Positions 24,253-32,327 of a stretch of DNA of 64,000 bases are shown in pieces. Positions within the stretch are counted from its first letter, which is position 1, and each line of letters opens with the position of its first letter. Source of the stretch: Chitinophaga sp. HK235 (lineage in GTDB: Bacteria > Bacteroidota > Bacteroidia > Chitinophagales > Chitinophagaceae). The position numbers and the translations under genes were made by a program. The stretch is from NCBI RefSeq assembly GCF_018255755.1, contig NZ_CP073766.1:4586501-4650500 (forward strand). Reading direction: 5' to 3'. The notes under the pieces are model-generated. The model did not search any database and was not told the DNA's origin. It saw only the letters and a list, made by a program, of their open reading frames with translations.

Positions 24253-25725
24253 TCAGAACTGAAAATAGATCGGGATCATAGGCTGGGTACTTTTCACCTG
24301 TACCAGCAACCAGATGAAGATCACCATCACGGCAATACTGCCAGCCAGCGGCAGCCGGCCCAGTACATTTGCCATCCGCATCTCCGTTTTGGCAGGCAGG
24401 AAATGCAGCACAAAACCCAGTATCATTACCCAGAATACAGCGGCATAACCATCATACAGCTGCAGGAAGATACCCGGCTGGAAGTCGTATACTATCTGAT
24501 GAATGAGCGCCCATGCATCGTGGAAAGTAGCTGCTTTAAAGAAGATCCAGCAGAAACATACAAAATGGAATGTCAGCAGGATACCGCCAACTTTCTGCCA
24601 ACCGGCGATAGTGGTCTTACGCTTTTTCTGACTGTCTATCCTCACTTTATCTATCGCCAGTGCCGCACCATGTAAGCCACCCCAGAAAATAAAGTTCCAG
24701 CTGGCACCATGCCAGAAACCACCGATCAGCATGGTCAGTGCCAGATTGATATACTGCCGTACCTTGCCTTTACGGTTACCGCCCAACGGGATATACAAGT
24801 AATCGCGCAACCAGCTGGACAAAGAGATATGCCAGCGGCGCCAGAATTCCGTAATAGAAGCACTCTGGTAAGGAGAATCAAAGTTAGGTGGAATCTTGAA
24901 GCCGGTCCAGCGGGCAATACCGATGGCCATATCAGAGTAACCGGAAAAGTCGCAATAGATCACTAACGCATACCCATAAACGCCCAACAGGCACTCCAGG
25001 CCGGTATGTTTGCTGGGGTCATCAAAAATATACTGTACAAAGTTCTGATAGATAAAGTCGGAGATAACAATCTTTTTAAACAAGCCCCCAACGATGAGCG
25101 CCATTCCCCTGCCGATATCTTCGCCATTGAGCCGGTAAGGCTGATAGATCTGCGGAATAAAGTCCGCCGCCCTTACGATAGGGCCCATCATCAGTTTGGG
25201 GAAGAAAGACAGGAAAAACAGGTAATCCATGAAACGGTTCACCGGTTTTATCTCACCCCGGTACACATCGATGGTATAACTGAGGTTTTCAAAAGTATAA
25301 AAAGAGATACCAATCGGCAGCAACAGGTGCAGCGGACTGATATGTCCGTTGGTCATATCGTTGACAATACCGATAAAAAAGTCGGTGTATTTAAAATAGA
25401 ACAACAGCCCGATATTCAGGAGAATACTGAATATCAGCAACGATTTTTTGACACGGAGGCTTGTGGTAAAGTATATCCAGCGCGACAGATTAAAGTCAAC
25501 AATGGCCGAAAGCACCACCAGACCAACATAAAAGCCGCAGGCCTTATAAAAGAAATAAAGTGAAAAAACAGTGTACACCCATACCCTGCCTGCCTGGCTA
25601 CGGCTGACAGCCAGATAGCACAACAGGAAGAGGGCGAAGAAATAAAAGAAGAAGGCACTGTTGAACAGTACCGGATCTGATGGGTTGTACAACAGCAGGG
25701 AATACAGCTTACTAATGTCGATCAT
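24253..25725 (-). CDS. MBOAT family O-acyltransferase (AlgI/PatA-like)
   Basis: 490 residues with about eleven membrane helices. Conserved MBOAT features are FWRRWHISLSSWLRDYLYIPLGGNR (His299) and GGFWHGASWNFIFWGGLHG, which holds the catalytic His339. In AlgI, PatA and DltB, this protein moves acyl groups across the inner membrane to a periplasmic transferase. It is the last gene of a four-gene run; its ATG overlaps the preceding SGNH hydrolase gene by 14 bases, so translation is coupled. Partner genes suggest O-acetylation of peptidoglycan or a polysaccharide; which of these cannot be told. Confidence 0.92.
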   Translation of the reverse strand: MIDISKLYSLLLYNPSDPVLFNSAFFFYFFALFLLCYLAVSRSQAGRVWVYTVFSLYFFYKACGFYVGLVVLSAIVDFNLSRWIYFTTSLRVKKSLLIFSILLNIGLLFYFKYTDFFIGIVNDMTNGHISPLHLLLPIGISFYTFENLSYTIDVYRGEIKPVNRFMDYLFFLSFFPKLMMGPIVRAADFIPQIYQPYRLNGEDIGRGMALIVGGLFKKIVISDFIYQNFVQYIFDDPSKHTGLECLLGVYGYALVIYCDFSGYSDMAIGIARWTGFKIPPNFDSPYQSASITEFWRRWHISLSSWLRDYLYIPLGGNRKGKVRQYINLALTMLIGGFWHGASWNFIFWGGLHGAALAIDKVRIDSQKKRKTTIAGWQKVGGILLTFHFVCFCWIFFKAATFHDAWALIHQIVYDFQPGIFLQLYDGYAAVFWVMILGFVLHFLPAKTEMRMANVLGRLPLAGSIAVMVIFIWLLVQVKSTQPMIPIYFQF

Positions 25726-26983
25726 CCGTGTTGACTTGGTTTTTCTTTTTTACCTGTAAATATTGATTGTAGGATTGTTTCAGAGCCTCATACAGAAGCT
25801 GTCCCTGTAACTGATATCCTCTTGGATTAAAATGAATATGGTCTGGTGCCCATCCTCCTGCAAAGCGGTCTTTCTCGTCTTTGTTTACAGCGTTGAAATT
25901 CCAGCAGGCCACCCCATGTTGCCGGGCATATCCTACAATCTGTTGTGTTGCCATGGATATATACGGATTGGGATAATAGGCGGTAGAATGGATGGTGCGG
26001 TATTTTTTCTTGCCTATTTTTTTCCGGGTGGTTTTTCTCACGGCCCGCATACAGTCTGGCGGGGTGGTGAGCAGGATACAGGCAGTAGGCAGTTGTTGAC
26101 GTATCAGTTGTACTGTTTTGTCGATTTCATTTCTGAACAGCAGGGGGTCAAACTTACCATAGGCTTCGTTGGTGCCCAGGGAGATGATGACCAGCCGGGG
26201 CTGGAGTACCGACATTTGCGCCAGCAGTACGTTGCTCAGGTCGTTGTAATGCTGGTACATCGCACCGTTGATGCCTACACTGTGATATAAAACACCGTTA
26301 TGTCCATTCTGGAATACGGCACCGTAAAAGCGGAAAGGAAGGTTGCCCGTATTTTCCCAGCGCACCTGGAAGGACTGGGAAGACTGAGGGAAGTTAAGTG
26401 TAGCCATTTTGATGGTCGGAGAACCGGGGAATGGCATACCCGTTACCGTTATCTCAGCTTCAGGACATACGAGGTTATTACTGTCGGTATTGGCATCATA
26501 GAGCAACTGCACTTTGCGGAAGTTGTTGTCCATGGCAGCATCCTGTTTGCCGGTAAAGGACAGGGCCGGGGTGGCCTGTGTTTGTATGGTGATGGCGCCG
26601 GGTCCCAATACGGGTGGTTTGTAGCGGTCTATTACCCTTTCCATGGTCCAGCGGGATGGGCTGTTCCAGCGATAGTCTTCGGGACCGTTGGTACCGGCCA
26701 GGTTGTACGGGAAAACAAAACCCCTGCCGGCATAGCCGAACTGCTGTTGCAGCAGGGCTGCTGTAGCCAGGGAGAAATAGCCTGCCTGTACATGGGAATC
26801 GCCCAGGTGAAGTATGGACACCACATTACTGTCTGCTTTGGACAGCTGGTCGAATGCACGAAACAAGGCAGTATCCTGCTGGATCATGCCTGCATTTTGC
26901 GCATAGGTTGAAAAGGTGGTGAGCAACAGTGCCAGCACTGTCAGCATACTTCTTCCGAGGTTATTCTCAGTGCCTGTAATCAT
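25712..26983 (-). CDS. SGNH/GDSL hydrolase-type O-acetyltransferase partner 1
   Basis: 423 residues. Block I nucleophile Ser63 in ILHLGDSHVQAG; block III in IISLGTNEAYG; block V Asp-x-x-His in APDHIHFNPRGYQ. A carbohydrate-binding-like stretch lies between blocks. It is exported: the signal segment MLTVLALLLTTFSTYA precedes QNAG. The ATG at 26983 overlaps the upstream gene by 17 bases; an ATG at 26947 with GGAAGAAG before it is an equally good start. SGNH enzymes next to MBOAT proteins transfer or remove acetyl groups on glycans (PatB, AlgX, OatA-like). Confidence 0.88.
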   Translation of the reverse strand: MITGTENNLGRSMLTVLALLLTTFSTYAQNAGMIQQDTALFRAFDQLSKADSNVVSILHLGDSHVQAGYFSLATAALLQQQFGYAGRGFVFPYNLAGTNGPEDYRWNSPSRWTMERVIDRYKPPVLGPGAITIQTQATPALSFTGKQDAAMDNNFRKVQLLYDANTDSNNLVCPEAEITVTGMPFPGSPTIKMATLNFPQSSQSFQVRWENTGNLPFRFYGAVFQNGHNGVLYHSVGINGAMYQHYNDLSNVLLAQMSVLQPRLVIISLGTNEAYGKFDPLLFRNEIDKTVQLIRQQLPTACILLTTPPDCMRAVRKTTRKKIGKKKYRTIHSTAYYPNPYISMATQQIVGYARQHGVACWNFNAVNKDEKDRFAGGWAPDHIHFNPRGYQLQGQLLYEALKQSYNQYLQVKKKNQVNTDDRH

Positions 26984-28373
26984 TCATAATAGCTTTATAC
27001 AGCAGCGCCCCCACTTTGGACGCACCCTGTCTGTTAAGGTGTGTATAGTCTTTATTGGCCAGTACGGTATCGCCTTCCACCCATTTCACCATAGACCCCT
27101 GGCCGCCCATGGCAGCGTAGAGGTTCCAGTAGGCAGTACCATATTCTGAAGCGAGGTCGTGTTGTACTTTCAGCAGCGCTTCCACGCCGGGGGCGGTGAT
27201 ATATCTGTCACCTTTTTTATAGGATTTGTCAGCGGTGCCTACTATCAGGAAAGAAGTGCCAGGCAGGTCTCTGCGCAGGGAGTCCACTACTTTTTTCATG
27301 GGGCGCTCGTACCAGCTGTAATCCGTCAGTTCGGGGCGGAAGAGCACGTTGGCACCATAATGCAGCACGATGAGGTCGTAAGGACGCTCCTGTTGCATGC
27401 GGCGGACCATATCGGCAGACAGGTGACCGAGCTCTACGCCGCTGATACCACGGAAAGAGAAATTGTCTACATACACGCCATTTTCGGTTTCAAAGCAAAC
27501 GCCGTAAAAAGGTACGGTAGGGCCACCACCGTACTTAATAGTCAGGGAGGGGGCGCCGGTATCCTGACGCAGGTCCAGCCTGTTAACCGGCGCATTGCCG
27601 GAAAGCGTGTAGGCTCTATCGTTAATATTGATCGTACCGGTTTCAGACGGGCCGTAGAGTACAGATATTTCGTCAAACTTATCCAGGCGTGGCTTTTTGA
27701 CAGGTGTGTATTTTATCCAGCTGTCGCTGCCAGGATAGAAGGTATGTCCGGAAAGGCCCAGTGAAATATTGGCAGGGGGTGAATTTTTATAGTGATAATC
27801 TTTCCAGTTGCCGGAAAAAGTGTGGGTGATGGTAGTCCGGTAGCTGGCCACCACAGAAGTGATGGGAACAAAGCCTACGCCAGCGCCGCCGAAGTAGGTC
27901 TGGAGGCTATCACGCAGATCGGAGGTGATGAGATCGCCTTCGATCATGGAGTCGCCGAAGTAGGCGATGCGGACTTTTTTGCGTTTACCAGCTTTGAGTT
28001 CTTTGAGGGCCGTCAGGAAGCGGCCTATACCGGCGTTGTCAATACTACCCTCGCCGTGGGTTGGGTAATTGAGGATGCCTTTATACGCCATAAAGTCGTA
28101 TGCCGCATCCGGATTGACGATGGTGCCGGCAGGGGTATTACCAGGAGTAGCAGTGGCAGCCGTATCAGAATGAGAAAGCTTACTGCTGTTTTTACCAGCA
28201 GTAAGCTCTTTTTTCTCCGGGTTGGACGATCGTAGCTCTGACAACATGTCCAGGCGCCGGAATTGAAAATCTTTAAATGATAAACTAACGTTGAGCTGGG
28301 ACAATATCACCAGACACACCAATGATCCTACAATAATGTAAAAAGGATAGGCAGACTTATTTTCGCCAGACAT
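26967..28373 (-). CDS. SGNH/GDSL hydrolase-type O-acetyltransferase partner 2
   Basis: 468 residues. One N-terminal membrane anchor (AYPFYIIVGSLVCLVILSQLNVSL, about 8-31) and a low-complexity Ser/Thr/Ala linker (about 55-85) lead to an SGNH domain. Block I is RIAYFGDSMIEGD, block III LIVLHYGANVLF and the final Asp/His motif DYTHLNRQG. The enzyme would face the periplasm, held in the inner membrane, ready to receive acetyl groups from the MBOAT protein. Its start lies 19 bases after the glucosaminidase stop. Two different SGNH proteins in one operon recall AlgJ/AlgX or PatB-type pairs. Confidence 0.88.
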   Translation of the reverse strand: MSGENKSAYPFYIIVGSLVCLVILSQLNVSLSFKDFQFRRLDMLSELRSSNPEKKELTAGKNSSKLSHSDTAATATPGNTPAGTIVNPDAAYDFMAYKGILNYPTHGEGSIDNAGIGRFLTALKELKAGKRKKVRIAYFGDSMIEGDLITSDLRDSLQTYFGGAGVGFVPITSVVASYRTTITHTFSGNWKDYHYKNSPPANISLGLSGHTFYPGSDSWIKYTPVKKPRLDKFDEISVLYGPSETGTININDRAYTLSGNAPVNRLDLRQDTGAPSLTIKYGGGPTVPFYGVCFETENGVYVDNFSFRGISGVELGHLSADMVRRMQQERPYDLIVLHYGANVLFRPELTDYSWYERPMKKVVDSLRRDLPGTSFLIVGTADKSYKKGDRYITAPGVEALLKVQHDLASEYGTAYWNLYAAMGGQGSMVKWVEGDTVLANKDYTHLNRQGASKVGALLYKAIMNDYRH

Positions 28374-28392
28374 ATTCTAAAGTCAATTAGCA

Positions 28393-29022
28393 TCACCGGT
28401 CGTCGGTAGCTGGCGGCATGCCTACGGTCAACCAGGTTGCTCCCCGTGCCACGCTATCCATTCCTTCGTCCAGTTTATATAGTTTATAACGGTTAATAAT
28501 GTTCGTTACTTTTCTGATCCATTCATGACCAGCGGAAGAATAACCGCTATGGTTCATATGTTTCAGCCAAACCGCGAATTCGGGGTTACCTTTCAGCTGG
28601 CTAAACCATTTTTTCCTGGCGAGCACTTCAACGAAGTGTTCATAAGAAGCTACCGCAGAAGCATATTGCTTATACCTGGATTTTGTACCAGGGGCAGTCT
28701 TTGAAAGATTGTTTTTACCTACAATACCAAAGTGGTTATTCAGCAGTTTGGCATTTCTACTGGTACCTACACCGGATTCAAGCATGGCTACCCCAAGGAT
28801 AACACTCGCTGGAACGCCGGTTTCCTGCATCAGCTCTACAGATACCGGTTTGTATTTTTTCAGATAGTTACTCGTGGACTGTTGAGCATATCCAACATTA
28901 CTGAGCATCAGCAATAAAAGCACCGCACTTAAGCATATAGACCGTTTGAGGAATGTTGTAAATTTTCCCATAGGTGTACTGTTTGTTACAGGTGATAGAT
29001 TGTTGTTTGTTTTCAGCATCAT
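28393..29022 (-). CDS. Glucosaminidase-domain peptidoglycan hydrolase
   Basis: 209 residues from the ATG at 29022, which follows GAGGGG; a TTG six codons earlier is less likely. A long n-region precedes a hydrophobic signal (CLSAVLLLLMLSNVGYA). The domain (about 60-190) is of the mannosyl-glycoprotein endo-beta-N-acetylglucosaminidase type, with probable catalytic Glu82 in GVAMLESGVGTS and NHFGI further on. It cleaves GlcNAc-MurNAc bonds in the periplasm or at the surface. First gene of the operon with two SGNH proteins and an MBOAT acyltransferase, linking wall cleavage with glycan acetylation. Confidence 0.88.
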   Translation of the reverse strand: MMLKTNNNLSPVTNSTPMGKFTTFLKRSICLSAVLLLLMLSNVGYAQQSTSNYLKKYKPVSVELMQETGVPASVILGVAMLESGVGTSRNAKLLNNHFGIVGKNNLSKTAPGTKSRYKQYASAVASYEHFVEVLARKKWFSQLKGNPEFAVWLKHMNHSGYSSAGHEWIRKVTNIINRYKLYKLDEGMDSVARGATWLTVGMPPATDDR

Positions 29023-29154
29023 TTTCCCCTCACATATCAACGATGATCACACCGCAATATTACTTTAAAAAATTAGATAATACGTTCTTTCTCCTTCTAG
29101 CCTTATCTTCGTCGTTAATTTCTTGTTAAAAAAATTGTTTTCTATATTAGCACC

Positions 29155-29196
29155 AATCCCCTTTGATGCGGCGAAAGAGCCATATCAAAGGGGATT
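29155..29196. terminator. Hairpin after aspS
   Basis: AATCCCCTTTGAT (29155-29167) pairs perfectly with 29184-29196; the 16-base loop holds a nested GGC/GCC stem. It lies 45 bases after the aspS stop. T-rich sequence follows more clearly on the plus strand, so termination in the aspS direction is probable but not certain. Confidence 0.6.
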
Positions 29197-29240
29197 TCTC
29201 GCTTAAAGTTCCCTGTTATTGCAAAGACTATGCCGGTAAT

Positions 29241-30989
29241 CTATTTTACCAGACTGATCCTTAATTCATCGAGTTGGGCCTGATCCAGCTCACCGGGAGC
29301 ATCCAGCATGACATCACGGCCGTGGTTGTTTTTCGGGAAGGCGATGAAGTCACGGATACCATCACTTCCACCCAACAGCGAGCACAAGCGATCAAATCCG
29401 AAGGCGATACCACCATGTGGCGGTGCACCATATTCAAAAGCTCCCAGCAGGAAGCCGAATTTGCGTTCTGCCTCTTCTTTGGACATACCCAGCGCAGCAA
29501 ACATTTTCTGCTGTAAATCACGCTGATAGATACGGATGGAACCGCCTCCGATCTCTGTACCGTTCAGTACGATGTCATACGCATTAGCCTTGATTTTGGC
29601 ATACTGTGACATATCGTCCATTAACGAGATCTGCTCCGGCTTCGGAGAAGTGAACGGATGGTGACGGGCTACCCAGCGATTTTCCTCTTCTGCATACTCA
29701 AACAGCGGGAAGTCTATCACCCACAACGGTTTATACTCATTTTTATTGCGGAGGCCCAGGCGCTCGCCCATTTCCAGACGGAGCTCGCTCATCGCCTTAC
29801 GGGTACGCTCTTCTTTGCCAGCCAGCACCAGGATGAGATCTCCCGGCTTAGCCTGACATTTTTGCGCCCACAGCTGCAGCTGCTGCTCATCAAAAAACTT
29901 ATCTACCGAGCTCTTCAGGGTGCCGTCTGTATTGTATTTCACATAGATGAGTCCGGTCATACCGATCTGCGGACGTTTCACCCATTCTGTCAGTTCGTCT
30001 AATTGTTTGCGGGTATATTCTGAGCAGCCTGTAGCAGCGATCGCTACCACCAGCTCTGCCTCATCAAATACTTTGAACCCTTTTTGTTTTACGGTATCAT
30101 TCAGGTTCACCAGCTTCATGTCAAAACGGATGTCTGGTTTGTCATTTCCGTAAAACTCCATCGCATCATCCCAGGTCATCCGTGGGAAAGCGCCTTCAAA
30201 CTCAATTCCTTTGATTTCTTTGAAGATATATTTCAGCATATCCTCAAATGTGTTGAGCACGTCTTCCTGCTCCACAAAACTCATCTCACAATCGATCTGG
30301 GTAAATTCCGGCTGACGGTCTGCACGCAGGTCCTCATCACGGAAACACTTTACGATCTGGTAATAACGGTCATAACCGCTCACCATCAGCAGTTGTTTAA
30401 AGGTTTGCGGTGATTGTGGCAAACCATAGAACTGGTTAGGGTTCATACGGCTGGGCACCACAAAATCGCGGGCACCTTCCGGTGTGGAGTTGATCAGGAA
30501 AGGAGTTTCAACATCCAGGAAGTTACGGGTATGCAGGAAGTTACGGGCAGCACGACCTACACTATAGCGCAGTTCGAGATTCTGCCTTACCGCATTACGG
30601 CGGAGATCGAGGAAGCGGTATTTCATACGCAGCTCATCACCTCCGTCTGTATCGTCCACAATAGTGAAAGGCGGTGTTTTAGCCGCATTCAGGATTTTAT
30701 AGTCACGCACCGTGATCTCAATATCACCGGTGGGGATGTTTTTATTTTTGTTCGTACGCTCGGTGACAATACCGGTCACCTGTATCACAAATTCACGGCC
30801 CAGCGGCTGCTCATCCAGTTTGGTATTCAGACTTTCGTGAAATAACAGCTGAGTGATACCATAACGGTCCCGCAGATCAAAAAAATTGATGCTGCCAAAT
30901 TTTCTGACTGTTTGTATCCATCCTGCCAGCGTCACCTCCTGGCCTACCTGCTCCATTCTTAACTCCCCGCAAGTGTGCGTCCTATACAT
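29241..30989 (-). CDS. aspS: Aspartyl-tRNA synthetase
   Basis: 582 residues, bacterial type. N-terminal OB-fold anticodon domain (VTLAGWIQTVRKFGSINFFDLRDRYGITQLLF). Class II core with motif 2 (KCFRDEDLRADRQPEFTQIDCEMSF), the bacterial GAD insertion (about 285-410) and motif 3 (HGGIAFGFDRLCSLL). It charges tRNA-Asp with aspartate using ATP. Monocistronic, with the -7 element about 105 bases upstream and a hairpin downstream. Whether it is discriminating or non-discriminating cannot be read here. Confidence 0.98.
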   Translation of the reverse strand: MYRTHTCGELRMEQVGQEVTLAGWIQTVRKFGSINFFDLRDRYGITQLLFHESLNTKLDEQPLGREFVIQVTGIVTERTNKNKNIPTGDIEITVRDYKILNAAKTPPFTIVDDTDGGDELRMKYRFLDLRRNAVRQNLELRYSVGRAARNFLHTRNFLDVETPFLINSTPEGARDFVVPSRMNPNQFYGLPQSPQTFKQLLMVSGYDRYYQIVKCFRDEDLRADRQPEFTQIDCEMSFVEQEDVLNTFEDMLKYIFKEIKGIEFEGAFPRMTWDDAMEFYGNDKPDIRFDMKLVNLNDTVKQKGFKVFDEAELVVAIAATGCSEYTRKQLDELTEWVKRPQIGMTGLIYVKYNTDGTLKSSVDKFFDEQQLQLWAQKCQAKPGDLILVLAGKEERTRKAMSELRLEMGERLGLRNKNEYKPLWVIDFPLFEYAEEENRWVARHHPFTSPKPEQISLMDDMSQYAKIKANAYDIVLNGTEIGGGSIRIYQRDLQQKMFAALGMSKEEAERKFGFLLGAFEYGAPPHGGIAFGFDRLCSLLGGSDGIRDFIAFPKNNHGRDVMLDAPGELDQAQLDELRISLVK

Positions 30990-31092
30990 GCGTAAATAAT
31001 TGATTTTAATAGTTTTATGATTGAAACCCCCGAATGTACCGCCAGCTGTTTACGACCACTGTTCAGTTGTTCTGCCATACCCACAAGGGGGG

Positions 31093-31100
31093 CAAAGATA
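31093..31100 (-). promoter_or_regulatory. -7 promoter element for aspS
   Basis: TATCTTTG on the minus strand, exact consensus. It implies a leader of about 100 bases before the aspS ATG. Confidence 0.5.
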
Positions 31101-31199
31101 CCCTTTTTTGTCCATCCTTGAGCTTCCTATGATTTCATCATCAGATTCACAAGGGTCTGAAAGATACAATCTGATAACAAGATTTTATCCCTGTTGATG

Positions 31200-32234
31200 T
31201 TAAAAATATCTGTTCACATTTACTTCCGGCATCAGCTGGGCATTTCCCTGTAACACTGCTGTAAAATGCGCAGCCATAAAGGGTGCCAGCGAACAACCTT
31301 TGGTACCCAGACCATTGAAGATGCCTACTGAAGGCATTTCAGGATGTAATCCTATCATTGGCCGGCGATCATTACCCGAAGGCCGCACCGCCGCCAGCTG
31401 CGCTTCTACCGTATAAGGCACCTTTAACAGCTGCTGCAGGCTTTTCTCCAGTATCTCCCTTTGTTTATCCGTGGGTAAATCATCAACATAATCCCAAACA
31501 AAAGAAGAACCGGCCCAAAATAACTCCGGTCCCTGCGGTACCAGTGTAATACTCTTTTTGATGATATCGTCCGTATGTAGCCCTGGAATCCTCACCAGCA
31601 GCACCTCTCCCTTGTTAGGCAAAAAAGTGAGGGCATGAAACCAGGGATTGTTTGTTGTAGCTACCCCATCACAAAAAATGATCTTCTGCGCAATAATATC
31701 TTCATAAATCACCCTATCCGCGTTTACATCCAGCGCAGCTACATCTACATGCGCTTCCCGCAAAGCCCCCTGTGCCTGCAAAAACTTACGCCAGGCAGGC
31801 AGCAGCTCCCGCAGATTGACCGTAGCTCCCTGCACAACAGCCGCGCCATAAGGCTGGTCCAATACCTCTTCGTACTCCAGCTGTTCCGGCAGTGCAGTGT
31901 ACTTACCATCAGCAGCCTTTTTCATAAAGGCATCCCGCATCTGTTGTGATGGAAACACATTCCACAAACGCCGCTCTGTCAACACCGGCACCTGCAGCAG
32001 TTCCGACATTTGATGATAGGTATCCTTTGCAAACGGATAAATGGTGTCATACATCCATGCCGGCTCAAACCGGCGACCGGACACAGGGTTAATAATACCC
32101 GCCGCCACCCGCGACGCACTGTTTTCTTTTGCATCATCGATCACCAGTACCTTCTTCCCCGCCTGCCACAAAGCCCAGCTCAGCATAGTACCTGCAATCC
32201 CCTGCCCTACAATGATATAATCTACGTTTACCAT
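31200..32234 (-). CDS. FAD-dependent oxidoreductase (DAO family)
   Basis: 344 residues. The N-terminal dinucleotide motif VDYIIVGQGIAGTMLSWALWQAGKKVLVIDD gives the FAD-binding Rossmann fold. C-terminal signature segments RPSGNDRRPMIGLHPE and FNGLGTKGCSLAPFMAAHF are typical of D-amino-acid-oxidase-like enzymes such as DadA, ThiO or the MnmC oxidase domain. It oxidises an amine or amino acid substrate that cannot be identified. It follows the alpha-2-macroglobulin gene after a terminator, so it is probably transcribed on its own. Confidence 0.88.
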   Translation of the reverse strand: MVNVDYIIVGQGIAGTMLSWALWQAGKKVLVIDDAKENSASRVAAGIINPVSGRRFEPAWMYDTIYPFAKDTYHQMSELLQVPVLTERRLWNVFPSQQMRDAFMKKAADGKYTALPEQLEYEEVLDQPYGAAVVQGATVNLRELLPAWRKFLQAQGALREAHVDVAALDVNADRVIYEDIIAQKIIFCDGVATTNNPWFHALTFLPNKGEVLLVRIPGLHTDDIIKKSITLVPQGPELFWAGSSFVWDYVDDLPTDKQREILEKSLQQLLKVPYTVEAQLAAVRPSGNDRRPMIGLHPEMPSVGIFNGLGTKGCSLAPFMAAHFTAVLQGNAQLMPEVNVNRYF

Positions 32235-32271
32235 ATGGTTTATCTGAGCGGTAAAAATAACCCATAAAGTT

Positions 32272-32306
32272 AAAAGCCCGCCTGGATGAATACCAGACGG
32301 GCTTTT
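32272..32306. terminator. Terminator after the alpha-2-macroglobulin gene
   Basis: AAAAGCCCG (32272-32280) pairs with CGGGCTTTT (32298-32306); CTGG/CCAG extends the stem after one mismatch, with a 7-base loop. T-run present on both strands. Confidence 0.8.
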
Positions 32307-32327
32307 AAAACTTTATATCCGTTTCTC

